From contig UQIW01000002.1 in NCBI GenBank assembly GCA_900541235.1, positions 90,310 to 154,309 of the forward strand: DNA of 64,000 bases. Direction: 5' to 3'. A model generated the notes under the pieces. That model was not told the DNA's origin. It was given only the letters and a program-made list of their open reading frames with translations, and searched no databases. Made by a program: the position numbers and the translations under genes. The stretch comes from an uncultured Collinsella sp. Its GTDB lineage: Bacteria; Actinomycetota; Coriobacteriia; Coriobacteriales; Coriobacteriaceae. Below, in pieces: positions 63,319 through 64,000 of the stretch (positions are counted from its first letter, which is position 1; each line of letters starts with the position of its first letter).

Positions 63319-63929
63319 TCGCCGGCTCATCGAGCAATCGCCTCGCCTATCACTGCATGCGATTGACTGCGCAGCCCCAGCCAACGCCCAAAGCGCCTTG
63401 AAGAGCTGCTTGTAACATTCGTTCATTCAACAGCGAGATCTCTTCACCATTCTCGGCCGGCCCGACAGATCGACACATCAGTCGGGCCGGCCAGACTTAT
63501 ACAACGCGGCGACTCCGCTCACGCCACCCCCCCCCGAAACTCACGCTGTCATCACACGGGCAATCAACAGTGAATCCTGTTATGCGACATGGGCAAACGG
63601 CCACGTGCGCGATTAAAACGAATTCACTTAACAGACTTCAAGAATGCTTTAGCACCGCAGGATGGCCATACGCGGAGCGCGGCACGCATAAGCCAAAAGC
63701 GGCATTAAAAGCCATCCCCTTCCCTGCTGAATGCGCGTCCTAGCCCATCAACCGGTCGGACCATCGCGAAGATGATCCGTGCTTCCATACTGCAATGCGA
63801 TATCAAGCATCACGAATAGTCCCCGCCCAACGGGGTTCTCCCCTCCGCAGGCGTTTCGGAACCCGCCCCCATCCCAAATTCCCACGCAGCGGCCGCGTTC
63901 ACCGCCGCCGCGGGGGCCCTAGCGGTAGT
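63319..63929. other. Stretch without recognisable gene
   Basis: No start-to-stop frame here resembles a protein on either strand. It holds the hairpin at 63455-63492 and a run of nine C near 63527-63535. It may be decayed sequence between the island and an insertion element. Confidence 0.5.
63455..63492 (+). terminator. Strong hairpin after the precursor gene
   Basis: GGCCGGCCCGAC (63455-63466) is a perfect complement of GTCGGGCCGGCC (63481-63492) with a 14-base loop. It is 137 bases past the precursor stop. No T run follows, so it may be a weak terminator or transcript-stabilising structure. Confidence 0.55.
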
Positions 63930-64000
63930 GTCGAGAAAGTTGGTGTAGAGCCCCATCCGAAGCGAGTCGGCCCGGCGTCCTGGAATCTGGAATACGGTTG
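63927..64000. mobile_element. Possible insertion-sequence end
   Basis: From 63927 the sequence TAGTGTCGAGAAAGTTGGTG, then TAGAGCCCC, resembles terminal repeats of IS256-type elements (GTGTC...AAAGTTG...GTAGAGC). The window ends 70 bases later, so no transposase or opposite end can be seen. Low certainty. Confidence 0.25.

Overview
The window looks like a Collinsella-type genome (Coriobacteriia, Actinobacteria). This is inferred from the high G+C, an actinobacterial-type integration host factor (mihF) beside gmk and rpoZ, a zinc-binding-type L28, and the gene order; no 16S or other formal marker is present.

Layout. (1) 1-8450 is the end of an integrated prophage or related element. Early genes lie on the minus strand: a helicase, a DUF669 protein, a RecA-like ATPase, an SMC-like ATPase, an excisionase-like protein and a cassette of very small overlapping genes. 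A repressor/Cro pair is divided by a control region with three copies of a 15-bp operator, and a tyrosine integrase sits at the edge. (2) 8526-26620 is a dense, almost wholly minus-strand core block: era-dgkA-ybeY-phoH-mtaB-dnaJ, a membrane DnaJ-like gene, hemW-dus-lepA, rpsT, holA-comEC-comEA, then thiI, rpoZ, gmk and mihF. (3) 26666-32125 is the pyrimidine operon pyrR-B-C-K-D-F (transcribed from high to low coordinates) behind a leader that folds as a classical attenuator. (4) 32441-37426 carries plus-strand rpmB, adhE and an APH-like kinase, with a REP-associated tyrosine transposase flanked by 49-bp inverted repeats between rpmB and adhE. (5) 37605-57520 is a second minus-strand core block: proS-ispG-rseP-dxr-cdsA-uppS-frr-pyrH, tsf-rpsB, xerC-trmFO-dprA-comM-yraN, rnhB, rplS and ppdK.

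(6) 58153-63492 is the accessory island of most interest. It has a RiPP-like operon on the plus strand: a PqqD-domain protein with a GNAT-like C-terminal half, a radical SAM maturase, and a cysteine-free Val/Ala-rich 60-residue precursor peptide whose leader has a YxxP motif. Divergent from it are a DUF3784-like membrane protein, a full ABC exporter and the headless remnant of a second ABC transporter. The radical SAM gene carries an in-frame UAG at codon 53, just after its CxxxCxxC motif, while everything after it stays in frame. The system is therefore either very recently inactivated or uses readthrough. The final ~600 bases hold no recognisable gene and may end at an insertion-sequence boundary.

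The core genes serve translation and tRNA modification, isoprenoid and phospholipid synthesis, pyrimidine synthesis, fermentation (AdhE, PPDK) and DNA uptake (ComEA, ComEC, DprA, ComM). No rRNA, tRNA or CRISPR array was found.
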